Source: CAYRFQ01 sp964423615
Lineage (GTDB): Bacteria > Planctomycetota > Planctomycetia > Gemmatales > Gemmataceae
Assembly (NCBI GenBank): GCA_964423615.1
Contig: CAYRFQ010000187.1
Location: forward strand, 1 to 7,167
DNA length: 7,167 nt
Direction of reading: 5' to 3'
Part shown: positions 1-6,898 of the stretch, in pieces
Layout: each line of letters starts with the position of its first letter
Position numbering within the stretch: the stretch's first letter is position 1
Notes under the pieces: generated by a model
What the model saw: only the letters and a program-made list of their open reading frames with translations
Told to the model about the DNA's origin: nothing
The model's database searches: none
Position numbers and translations under genes: made by a program

Positions 1-82
1 AGATTGTAGGAGTTAAGGAGCACCAGAAAGCAAGACCTCGCGCTGTAGTACTAGACAACAATTGTAACTGTGAGAAAACTAC
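1..82. other. Leader upstream of the E1 beta gene
   Basis: No gene is supported here. One plus-strand frame has stops at 7-9, 46-48 and 52-54, and a second has TAA at 14-16. The third stays open, but only by running out of frame into the E1 beta gene. If an E1 alpha gene lies upstream, as is usual for these complexes, it must end by about base 16. A GGAG at 17-20 is too far from the ATG at 83 to serve as its ribosome-binding site. No convincing promoter was seen. Confidence 0.5.
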
Positions 83-1141
83 ATGGCTACACTCGTTCAA
101 GCCATTCGCATGGCCTTACACTATGGCGAAGAACACCTCGGCGTCACTGACATATTTGGAGAAGACGTCGGACCTCCATTGGGCGGCGTCTTCACTGCCA
201 CTCAAGGACTCAAGACGTCGTGGAACTCTCCACTCGACGAACGCGGCATCGTGGGAACCGCGATGGGAATCGCCTATGCGGGAGGAAGACCCGTTTGCGA
301 GATTCAATTCTGTGACTATGGATTCAACACGATTGATTTGCTCAAGGTCGCAGGCAATCAGCGATGGGCAGGTGCTGGCAATTATGACATGCCTATGGTG
401 TTGATGACTCCGAGTGGTTCCGGAATTCGAGGAAGTCTCTATCACTCGCACTCGTTCGAGAGTTGGGCAACTCGGTTGACGGGATGGAAGATTGCCATGC
501 CGAGTAACGCCTATGACGCATATGGTTTGATGCTCTCGGCCATCAAAGATCCAAACCCTGTGATGATGTTGCTCCCGAAAGCTCTCCTTCGGATGCGAAG
601 CGAGGAACTGTTGCCCGGCGAGCCCGAAGACGCCGAAACGCTCAAAGGCATGATCGACGCTCCCGTCGGTGATCGTAGCCAATGGAAACCCAAGTGGCCC
701 GATATCGAACCCTTTTTCATTCCTCTTGGGGAAGCGAAACTCTGCCGCGAAGGTGAATCGGCCACGGTGGTAAGTTATGGCCGAACTCAGCCGCTCTGCG
801 AACAAGCCGCTGACCAACTCGCCGAAGAAAACAACCTCTCGTTCGACGTCATCGACCTGCGGACGATGTTCCCTTACGATTGGAATGCCATTTGCCGAAG
901 CGTCGAAAAAACCGGTCGTGTACTCTTCGTCAACGAAGATACCGAAGTCACGAATTTTGGGGAGCATCTACTGCGTCGCGTCGTCGATGAGTACTTCTAC
1001 GATTTGTTGGTCCGACCACGGGTTTTGCTCGGGAAACATATTCCGGGAATCGGGCTGAACCAAACGTATGAGCAAAATAGCGTTCCCCAGCTTCGACACA
1101 TCAAGGCAGCGATGCATGCAGTGGCGACGGAACCGGCTTGA
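83..1141 (+). CDS. 2-oxoacid dehydrogenase E1 component, beta subunit
   Basis: This is the beta subunit of the thiamine-diphosphate E1 component of a cytoplasmic pyruvate or branched-chain 2-oxoacid dehydrogenase complex. With an E1 alpha partner it decarboxylates a 2-oxoacid and passes the acyl group to the E2 lipoyl domain. The 352 residues match the family's usual length. The start fits the family (MATLVQAIRMAL). GEDVG is at 26-30 and GGVF at 34-37. The segment SPLDERGIVGTAMGIA at 49-64 carries Glu53, the expected cofactor-activating glutamate. IQFCDY is at 74-79, and the YHSHS segment at 120-124 carries the conserved histidine (His121). The C-terminal transketolase-like domain covers about 215-350, with VIDLRTMFPYD at 256-266 and VNEDTEVTNFGEH at 283-295. 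The ribosome-binding site is weak (GAG at 72-74). The substrate cannot be decided from sequence alone, and the E1 alpha partner is not in the window. The ORF is intact and ends in TGA. Confidence 0.93.
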   Translation: MATLVQAIRMALHYGEEHLGVTDIFGEDVGPPLGGVFTATQGLKTSWNSPLDERGIVGTAMGIAYAGGRPVCEIQFCDYGFNTIDLLKVAGNQRWAGAGNYDMPMVLMTPSGSGIRGSLYHSHSFESWATRLTGWKIAMPSNAYDAYGLMLSAIKDPNPVMMLLPKALLRMRSEELLPGEPEDAETLKGMIDAPVGDRSQWKPKWPDIEPFFIPLGEAKLCREGESATVVSYGRTQPLCEQAADQLAEENNLSFDVIDLRTMFPYDWNAICRSVEKTGRVLFVNEDTEVTNFGEHLLRRVVDEYFYDLLVRPRVLLGKHIPGIGLNQTYEQNSVPQLRHIKAAMHAVATEPA

Positions 1142-1215
1142 GCTCCTGTGGAACTGTAGAATTTGCAGGTTGGGCGCAACGGTAACGCGAGCGAACGCGC
1201 AGGCCCATCACAAAA

Positions 1216-1236
1216 CAGGGAACAGAGATCAGAAAG
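1216..1236 (+). repeat. Degenerate 7-bp tandem repeat, copy A
   Basis: Three consecutive heptamers read CAGGGAA, CAGAGAT and CAGAAAG in the sense of the downstream VOC gene. The 12-mer AGGGAACAGAGA (1217-1228) recurs in reverse complement at 5719-5730, upstream of the kinase gene. The repeat sits in the 177-base gap between the E1 beta and VOC genes, about 80 bases before the VOC start. Its function is unknown; it may be a dispersed intergenic repeat. Confidence 0.5.
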
Positions 1237-1318
1237 ACCAAAAGGGTGTGCGTTCGTCGCAGCCCATCCTTGCCACACCCTAACCAACATATCATCCCAG
1301 TCACGAAGGATAGAACTA

Positions 1319-1720
1319 ATGCCCAGCCTTGAAGTCTCCAAAGTCGATCACGTATCGGTCATCGTTACGAATGTGGACCGAAGCCGACACTTTTACGGAG
1401 AGATTCTCGGACTCAAAGATCGTGAGATCCCTCGACCTCGCACGTTCGAGTTCATGGTCGTTTGGTATGACCTTGGCGATCACCACATCCACTTGCTATT
1501 GAAGGACGACCCAGACACGATTTCACCACGTCACTTTGCGTTGCGGGTGAAGGACGCCAAAGCCGCTCGCGAATACTTCCATGAGCACGGCATCGAAACC
1601 AAAGAAACCGTGGAGATTCCCAGCGCGGATAGGTTCTTCATCAATGACCCTGATGGCAACCGAATCGAAATCATTCAGTGGCTACGACCTTACGATCCCG
1701 AATCCGATGGAGCCAAGTAA
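1319..1720 (+). CDS. VOC-fold metalloprotein (glyoxalase/dioxygenase superfamily)
   Basis: This 133-residue protein has the vicinal oxygen chelate fold: two beta-alpha-beta-beta-beta modules that bind a divalent metal. The first module starts at VDHVSVIVTNVDRSRHFY (9-26) and the second at RHFALRVKDAKAAREYF (71-87), and it ends in the signature DPDGNRIEIIQ (110-120). The four expected metal ligands are present: His11, His58, His72 and Glu117, so it is probably catalytic. Family members include glyoxalase I, fosfomycin-resistance thiol transferases, methylmalonyl-CoA epimerase and extradiol dioxygenases, and the substrate here cannot be named. The ATG at 1319 was chosen because AAGGA at 1306-1310 lies 8 bases upstream and the fold begins right after it. 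The frame is open further upstream, but that part has no domain character. It lies 177 bases after the E1 beta gene, so it may have its own promoter. Confidence 0.88.
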   Translation: MPSLEVSKVDHVSVIVTNVDRSRHFYGEILGLKDREIPRPRTFEFMVVWYDLGDHHIHLLLKDDPDTISPRHFALRVKDAKAAREYFHEHGIETKETVEIPSADRFFINDPDGNRIEIIQWLRPYDPESDGAK

Positions 1721-1760
1721 CCAGGTGCCGACATCGTGATCGACTTTGGCCAGTGACCTG

Positions 1761-1779
1761 AGCGCGATTCGCTTTTTTT
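1761..1779 (+). terminator. Weak terminator-like hairpin after the VOC gene
   Basis: A short stem (AGCG at 1761-1764 paired with CGCT at 1770-1773, loop CGATT) runs into seven T residues at 1773-1779. It lies about 40 bases after the VOC stop, in the convergent gap before the end of the kinase gene. The stem is only four pairs, so it is a weak candidate. The rest of the 1721-1896 gap shows no gene. Confidence 0.3.
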
Positions 1780-1896
1780 GCGAGAAAACGGTTCGACTGG
1801 TTCGAAGAACATGGCGACAACTGAGCTGCTTGGATTCGTCTTCCGTGTCAAGAACCCAAGCACGAATGCTGGTCCCGTTTTCGGAACCCCTTGCGA

Positions 1897-4800
1897 TCAC
1901 TTCTTGTCTTTCAGCACCTGAGCAGCCCGGTAAAGCACGATGAAAGGCTGGTAGTTATGAAGGCCTCGAAACTGCTCGTCTTCGAGGAGTTCTTGCCAAC
2001 CATAGCCATTGGCCAAAGCCGAACGCAATAACCGGAAGGCCTCGACTTGGTCGTCGAGCCGATTCTTAACCCCTCTCTGGGTTCGTGGGTGAAGTTCGGA
2101 AAGCAGAGAATAAATCCGGGCAACGCGGTATTGCGTTCGCGGCGAAGCACCATCTCGTTTCAACACATAACGGACATCGGCAAGAGTTTCTTCCCTTTTG
2201 CCTTCGAGGGCCAACAAGTGGCCACGCGTGATTCGATAATCGAGATGATTGGGGTAACGTTTGGCCGCGAGGTTCAGGACCTCAATAGCCTTCTGTGTTT
2301 CGCTGAGTTGTTGTTCGAGTATCTTCGCCTTGTAAAACAAAGCGACTTGATGATCAGGACGGAGAACCAGGACGGTGTCCAGATCGGAAAGCGCCTGTTC
2401 GGGTTCGCTCGTCATTCGAACGATCCCGCGAGTCAACCAATCCTTCCAATCCTTGGGTTGGGAATCCAGTATGAGTTGGCGGTCTCTGTCGGCGAGTCGT
2501 TTTTCGCGTTTTTGTAATTCGTTGGGAAAATAGCCCGAGTGCAGCGCTTCCTGACGAATTTGCCAGCGAAGCAAATGGAGGTCCAGACGTCCCGGAGCCA
2601 ACCGGATCGCGCGGTTCATGTCTTCCACGGCTGCCTGATAGCGACGAACCCGACGGCGACCTCCTGCTCGGAGCACATACGCCGCACTCGGCTTGGGCTT
2701 CATTTCCAGGGCCCGAGTCAAATCGTCTTCTCCCAGCTGCCATTGGTCCGTGGAAACTCCCAAATACATCCTGCCCCGCCGAAGATAGCACCACGCGAAA
2801 TTCGGCTTCAGCTTGATGCACTTGGTGTAACACCGAATCGCTTCGGGATGCTCCAAGACGAGTTCGTGACAAAGGCCCTTCAAAAGCCAGCTTTGGAAGT
2901 CGTCGGGGCGGTCCTGAGTCAACTGCTCCAGCAGCGTGATGGCCGGAGTCCATTTGTCTTCCAGGGCGAGCTCGTAAGCGAAAGCATACCCAATTTTTGG
3001 CCTGACTGGTTCCTTGGAAGTTTTGCGAGGACTTGCCGGAGTCAAACCCACCACGAAGACACCGTCTCGGTTCGGATTTCCAATGCCACCATCCCACCTT
3101 TCCAATAACTTACGCACCGCCGTAAGGGCCTCGCCTTTGCTGTGCGGCGTTAGTTTGGTTACCGAGTCCCCAAGACGACGTGTTCGCTCGACTTGCGATC
3201 GTAAGGCCGTCCAGGCAATACTCTGCGTATTGATCGGGACCCAGGAAGCGGGAAAGCAAGAGAGTGGGTCGAAAACCTGCATTTCCCTCGCTGTTTGGTC
3301 GACCGTCCATGCGTCGGCCCACGCGACCCCTCGGGCCAGCCTGCTGACTTGTTCCTTGAGTGTTTGACGGTCTTTCATAGCCAAATGTTTTGCGCTGGAG
3401 TTTTTCATCCAGTCCGAGTTCTCGAGCACTCGAAACAGCTTGAGAGCACGACGGGCTTCGATGAGTTCTTCGCCGGGATCTGGTAGGTCTCGTGAACTTT
3501 CATCCGTCAACAATTGCCGCATGAGCAGCTTGGCTTCGAGGTCCTCGGTTCGACTCGCATGCTCTTGGAACTGACGATACTTGTGGAGAGCCTTTTCTTT
3601 GGCCTCGGTGTCTTCTTGTTGTTTCTTGACTTTGTCGTACCGTTGTTCGGCATCCCGGGTCTGAGCTTTGTAATGCTCTAACAGTCCCCCGATGAGGATG
3701 ATGAACACGATGGCCGCGAGAGCGACGCCGGACGAAATCAAAGTCAACGGCGAAACGAGACTCGGATGTCGGCGAACCCATTTTCCGATTCGTTCTGAGA
3801 CAGAACGCTCACGAGCATACTTGAGCCACCGATTCGTTCGATGCCTTACCAGGTCTTCCTGCAATTGCTTGGCCGTTTGGTACCGCTTTTGAGGCTCGGG
3901 GTCCATGCACTTGCGCACAATCGATTCCAGAGCAGGCGAGACGGCAGGATTGTATTTTCGGATTCGAGGAGGTGCCGTTTTCCTTTCCGAAAGCATTTTG
4001 GCGAGGGATTCTCGAGAGGGAGTTCCTGGAGTCGCGAACGGATATTTCCCGGCCAAGAGTTCCCAAAGGACCACCCCGAGCGCAAAGATATCAGACCGTT
4101 CGTCGACCACACTCTCCACGTCCACGAACACCCTCAGATGCTCTGGAGACATGTACGGTAGCGTCCCGCCCAACCGAGTTAACGCTACTTCGCTAGGAAG
4201 TTTAGTGTCTTCGGAGAGATTGAAGTCCAGCAACATGGGCCGACCTTCGTCGGTCAAGAGAATGTTCCCTGGCTTCAAATCCCGGTGCACAATGCCGCGT
4301 TCGTGCGAGTGGGAGAGTCCTTCGGCGATCTGTTCGGCGAGCAGGAGCACGGCGTCGACGTAAGAACCACGGCAAAGTCGTTCGATATCGCCGAGATAAC
4401 CGTCGGCGGACTTGGTGGGAGTAAAGTAGCGCCCGGTGCTGGTAAACACCGCATTATTTCGGCTCGCGATCACTTGAGCAAAGACTTCGCCCGTCTGTGG
4501 AAGGGGCCCAGCACGCCTGCTCCCTGGAGACGCTTGCCTTCCCGAGCGGGAACGTGACACGCCAACAGAAATCGTCTTCGTTCGGCCGACGTGAGCACAC
4601 ACATCAGCCAAAGTCGTAGCGCCGAAATAGGGCATGCAGACGGCCGACAGAGACTCGGATTTATGAGACGAATGGATCGGGACGATGTTCGTGTGTTGGA
4701 GTTGCGCCAGGACCTGATCTTCTCCGTGAAGGTCGAGCGAGAGCTTCAAGGCAACCAAACGATTGGCGAGACCTCTTTGATGGGCCAAAAATACTCGGCC

Positions 4801-5595
4801 GATCGCACCCCTTCCCAGTTCAGCCACCAACAAGAAATCAAGAAAGACTTCCCCTACCTTGGGCATCTTCGAGATGGCACCTGCGAGGTTCGATGCGAAG
4901 GTCAATTCGTCCGGCCGTTGGCTTTCGAGACCAATATTGTTCTTCGTTTGAGGTAACTCATGGGGATTGACTTCGGCTTGCCCCTTCTGACCTTCTTCGT
5001 CGGAGAAGTTTGAGGATTTGGCTTGAGGGTCGAACGAAGACCGTCCCTCAAACGCGTGGATGTCTTTCGTCACCAGAGAAGATCGGGTGGCTTTCGGTAA
5101 GAAGGTTGGTTCTTGGTCGAGGGAGCACGACGCCGAGCCATCTCTGGGGAACAGGAGTGGTCCCGGGGACGGTATTGTTTTCGGCTCTGTAACGGGACAG
5201 CTTTCGTCAGAACGTAGATTCCGCGAAGCGGGTCTGGGCCACGAATCCGTGTCGATGCCGAATCGGCTTTCGTATTCCAGCACAGAAGGGCTTTCGCCTA
5301 CCTGATGGCGTAGGCGGTATTCTTCAAACGCAAGTTCGCCAATCAAGTGGTCATCGAGTTGATTGGTGGAAAAAAGATCGAGATATTCTTCGAGTTGTCG
5401 GGGGTAGCCACGCGTCCACCGAAACTCCAGGTCGACACGAATCAGCTCCCCGAGGATATTCAAGAACAGAGGATGAGTTTTTTGGGGAAGGTAGTCTTTG
5501 AGGTCGGGTACTTCTGTGGCCCAAGCAGTCTCGTAACGATCAACGTGGCTATTGATTTCGTTCCAACGAACAATCGAGGCTGGATCCGTTTTCAT
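1897..5595 (-). CDS. Transmembrane Ser/Thr protein kinase with TPR repeats
   Basis: This 1232-residue Hanks-type (eukaryotic-like) kinase probably phosphorylates Ser/Thr on regulatory proteins in the cytoplasm. Residues 1-115 form the helical N-terminal region often seen in planctomycete kinases, and 116-245 are a low-complexity linker. The kinase domain spans about 250-585: glycine loop GRGAIGRV (261-268), Lys284 in VALKL, HRDLKPGN (437-444), and SPE (483-485). The metal-binding motif is DFN (457-459) rather than DFG. An insertion of about 80 residues (332-412) splits the domain between ATTLADV and the helix before HRD. A basic segment (601-610) is followed by one membrane helix at about 615-639 and a charged coiled coil (645-690). 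TPR-like repeats run from about 866 to 1150, probably outside the membrane. The ATG at 5595 follows a GGAGG on the minus strand (5608-5612), spaced 12 bases. The sigma-factor gene lies 204 bases upstream in the same direction, and the stop is TGA. Confidence 0.93.
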   Translation of the reverse strand: MKTDPASIVRWNEINSHVDRYETAWATEVPDLKDYLPQKTHPLFLNILGELIRVDLEFRWTRGYPRQLEEYLDLFSTNQLDDHLIGELAFEEYRLRHQVGESPSVLEYESRFGIDTDSWPRPASRNLRSDESCPVTEPKTIPSPGPLLFPRDGSASCSLDQEPTFLPKATRSSLVTKDIHAFEGRSSFDPQAKSSNFSDEEGQKGQAEVNPHELPQTKNNIGLESQRPDELTFASNLAGAISKMPKVGEVFLDFLLVAELGRGAIGRVFLAHQRGLANRLVALKLSLDLHGEDQVLAQLQHTNIVPIHSSHKSESLSAVCMPYFGATTLADVCAHVGRTKTISVGVSRSRSGRQASPGSRRAGPLPQTGEVFAQVIASRNNAVFTSTGRYFTPTKSADGYLGDIERLCRGSYVDAVLLLAEQIAEGLSHSHERGIVHRDLKPGNILLTDEGRPMLLDFNLSEDTKLPSEVALTRLGGTLPYMSPEHLRVFVDVESVVDERSDIFALGVVLWELLAGKYPFATPGTPSRESLAKMLSERKTAPPRIRKYNPAVSPALESIVRKCMDPEPQKRYQTAKQLQEDLVRHRTNRWLKYARERSVSERIGKWVRRHPSLVSPLTLISSGVALAAIVFIILIGGLLEHYKAQTRDAEQRYDKVKKQQEDTEAKEKALHKYRQFQEHASRTEDLEAKLLMRQLLTDESSRDLPDPGEELIEARRALKLFRVLENSDWMKNSSAKHLAMKDRQTLKEQVSRLARGVAWADAWTVDQTAREMQVFDPLSCFPASWVPINTQSIAWTALRSQVERTRRLGDSVTKLTPHSKGEALTAVRKLLERWDGGIGNPNRDGVFVVGLTPASPRKTSKEPVRPKIGYAFAYELALEDKWTPAITLLEQLTQDRPDDFQSWLLKGLCHELVLEHPEAIRCYTKCIKLKPNFAWCYLRRGRMYLGVSTDQWQLGEDDLTRALEMKPKPSAAYVLRAGGRRRVRRYQAAVEDMNRAIRLAPGRLDLHLLRWQIRQEALHSGYFPNELQKREKRLADRDRQLILDSQPKDWKDWLTRGIVRMTSEPEQALSDLDTVLVLRPDHQVALFYKAKILEQQLSETQKAIEVLNLAAKRYPNHLDYRITRGHLLALEGKREETLADVRYVLKRDGASPRTQYRVARIYSLLSELHPRTQRGVKNRLDDQVEAFRLLRSALANGYGWQELLEDEQFRGLHNYQPFIVLYRAAQVLKDKK

Positions 5596-5703
5596 CGTCG
5601 GACTTTCCCTCCCTCTCTGAGTTGTTCCTACGGGTGGTTCGTCGCGTTGATTGACTGGAAGATGTCGGGTTCGGTGTGACAGCAGCCCAAAACGTTAGCA
5701 AAA

Positions 5704-5738
5704 TTCCCTGTTCCCTGCTCTCTGTTCCCTATTCTCGG
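5704..5738 (-). repeat. Degenerate 7-bp tandem repeat, copy B
   Basis: Five consecutive heptamers read, on the plus strand, TTCCCTG, TTCCCTG, CTCTCTG, TTCCCTA and TTCTCGG. In the sense of the kinase gene they read as CAGRGAA-like units. The block lies in the 204-base gap between the sigma-factor stop and the kinase start, about 110-140 bases before the kinase ATG. It shares a 12-mer, in the same sense relative to the downstream gene, with copy A at 1216-1236. No gene or clear terminator was seen in the rest of the gap (5596-5799). Confidence 0.55.
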
Positions 5739-5799
5739 TCCTCACAGGCGTTTGGGGATGAAGGTCAGTACCGCCCAAAAAATCCCTCTCGACAAACCC

Positions 5800-6426
5800 T
5801 CAGCCTCCGGACTCCTCGTCGAGGTAAGTCGCCAGATGGGCTCGGGCTTGTTGAAGAAGTCGTTCCACCGTCCGTTTGGAACGTTTCGTTCGGTCCGCTA
5901 TTTCTTGGACTTCGTAGCCTTGCATACGCAAGTCGACAACCTGTTTGTGGCCAGGCGACATCTCCTGCAAGGCCTCATCGACGACAAGTTCGAGGAAATC
6001 ACACGCAGCACGATCTTCGGCGACTCGAGAATTAAATGTCTCGGCAACGAAGCTCGCTTGCACCGTTTGGCGAACGTCTCGTTTGGCGGCATTGTGGTGT
6101 CTGCCCTGGTCACGAATCTTGTTCAAGGCGACGACCAAGAACAGTTTCCAGAGTTCTTCCCCAGGCGGGACGTCGTAGAGCCCCTCGCGGACCCTCCGGA
6201 AAACGCTTCCGAAGACCGACTGGACCACATCTTCCCAATCCACCCGAGTCATTATTGCTCCGGTGAGTTTGGAACGGGTGAGGTCGCGTAAACGGTGAGC
6301 GTACCGGAGATAGAGTTCGGTAGCCGCGTCGTCACTCCCGCCTCGATATCGCCGTAAGAGCGAATGATCCGATCGAGTGGGCAGAGTTGGACCTTCGTGG
6401 TCTTGTCGTGTTGACTGATCTACCAT
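5800..6426 (-). CDS. ECF-type RNA polymerase sigma factor
   Basis: This is an extracytoplasmic-function sigma-70 factor that would direct RNA polymerase to a specific promoter set. With the chosen start it has 208 residues. Region 2 covers about 19-85, with the polymerase-binding acidic motif intact as DWED (63-66) followed by VVQSVFGSVFRRV. Region 4 covers about 148-203 and holds the -35 recognition helix-turn-helix (YEVQEIADRTKRSKRTVERLLQQARAHL, 171-198). The ATG at 6426 was chosen because it has a GGAG about 9 bases upstream and an N-terminus of family length. An in-frame ATG at 6468 has a GGAG directly against it (poor spacing), and a TTG at 6477 is less likely. No anti-sigma gene is adjacent. 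The downstream same-strand kinase is the likely regulator, as in many planctomycete sigma-kinase pairs. The stop is TGA. Confidence 0.9.
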   Translation of the reverse strand: MVDQSTRQDHEGPTLPTRSDHSLLRRYRGGSDDAATELYLRYAHRLRDLTRSKLTGAIMTRVDWEDVVQSVFGSVFRRVREGLYDVPPGEELWKLFLVVALNKIRDQGRHHNAAKRDVRQTVQASFVAETFNSRVAEDRAACDFLELVVDEALQEMSPGHKQVVDLRMQGYEVQEIADRTKRSKRTVERLLQQARAHLATYLDEESGG

Positions 6427-6475
6427 GCGTCCTGTCTCCAACAATGAGGAGCGTAATAGGTGATACATCTCCGCC

Positions 6476-6525
6476 AAGGATCGTTACCTGAACCGGACCA
6501 ACAGGCCCCGACACAAGCGATCCTT
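6476..6525 (-). promoter_or_regulatory. Inverted repeat just upstream of the sigma-factor gene
   Basis: AAGGATCG (6476-6483) pairs perfectly with CGATCCTT (6518-6525), and two more pairs (one G-U) extend the stem inward. An inner CCTG/CAGG (6487-6490 with 6502-6505) can form a second stem. On the minus strand this lies in the probable leader of the sigma-factor mRNA. It would end 7 bases before the alternative ATG at 6468 and 49 bases before the preferred ATG at 6426. A regulatory role is inference only. Confidence 0.3.
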
Positions 6526-6538
6526 TGTTCAGAGAACA
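6526..6538. promoter_or_regulatory. Short operator-like palindrome TGTTC-AGA-GAACA
   Basis: This is a perfect 5-bp inverted repeat with a 3-base spacer, about 60-110 bases upstream of the possible sigma-factor starts, in the divergent intergenic region. Its size and symmetry suit a dimeric repressor or activator. No regulator is known, and a chance occurrence is possible. Confidence 0.2.
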
Positions 6539-6723
6539 TTAGACGAGCTTGACCACCGATAGGTTCTCACTTCCACAGCTATCCAATCTACCAAATTCTG
6601 ACACCAACATGTCGGGAAGAAATCAGTATTCCACGACTCGGAAAACTCTGGAAAGAAAAGAGAATAGGTAAAATAGGAAGACCCAAAATCGGATTATCTT
6701 GGAAACGCGAGCCTGTCAAATCC

Positions 6724-6780
6724 AAAAGTTCGGACTCAGGCGAGGTTCGAAATCGGATTCAAGCCCTATTCGGACTTTTT
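6724..6780 (+). terminator. Long hairpin followed by a T tract
   Basis: AAAAGTTCGGA (6724-6734) can pair along its whole length with TTCGGACTTTT (6769-6779), using two G-U pairs on the plus strand. An inner stem, GGTTCGAA (6744-6751) with TTCAAGCC (6758-6765), has one mismatch. The structure ends in a run of T at 6776-6780. This resembles an intrinsic terminator or a leader attenuator, yet no plus-strand gene precedes it. It could end an unannotated small RNA or lie in the leader of the gene at 6899. Confidence 0.3.
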
Positions 6781-6885
6781 CAACGGAGATTTTCGAATTT
6801 TTTCCTGGCTCTACCCGTCTGCGCTACATAGAACTAATTGTGTAGTCTCACTGCGGATTGTGAGGCAACTTGAATGTCCATTGTT

Positions 6886-6891
6886 AGGAGG
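6886..6891 (+). promoter_or_regulatory. Strong ribosome-binding site for the gene at 6899
   Basis: A perfect AGGAGG lies 7 bases before the ATG at 6899. It decides the start in favour of this ATG over an in-frame GTG at 6860, and it places a signal peptide exactly at the N-terminus. Confidence 0.85.
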
Positions 6892-6898
6892 TCTTCTA

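Larger units (their letters stand above)
6541..6898. other. Divergent intergenic region, no gene seen
   Basis: This is AT-richer than its flanks and separates the sigma-factor gene (minus) from the small exported protein gene (plus). No ORF with protein character was found. It holds a 9-bp direct repeat, AATCGGATT (6687-6695 and 6751-6759), and a long hairpin at 6724-6779. A possible but poor -10 element (TACATA, 6825-6830) lies upstream of the plus-strand gene without a recognisable -35 partner. Promoters for both flanking genes are expected here but cannot be placed with confidence. Confidence 0.5.

Noticed and set aside
116..967. Long minus-strand ORF (283 codons) opposite the E1 beta gene
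   Set aside because: It lies wholly antisense to a clearly recognisable gene, its translation has no domain character, and it fits codon-bias shadowing.
1163..1318. N-terminal extension of the VOC protein from a TTG start
   Set aside because: The extension has no fold character and overlaps the heptamer repeat. The ATG at 1319 has a well-spaced ribosome-binding site and starts right at the VOC domain.
2539..3108. Plus-strand ORF (189 codons) opposite the kinase TPR region
   Set aside because: It is antisense to a clearly coding region, with no recognisable motif in its translation.
5752..6291. Plus-strand ORF (179 codons) opposite the sigma factor
   Set aside because: It is a shadow of the sigma-factor gene, whose region 2 and region 4 motifs are clear on the minus strand.
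6802..6830. Possible sigma-70 promoter (TTCCTG and TACATA, 17-base spacing) upstream of the gene at 6899
   Set aside because: Both boxes match the consensus poorly, and planctomycete promoters are not well enough defined to support it.
6860..6898. GTG start giving a 13-residue extension of the small exported protein
   Set aside because: It would put the AGGAGG inside the coding region and bury the signal peptide; the ATG at 6899 is far better.
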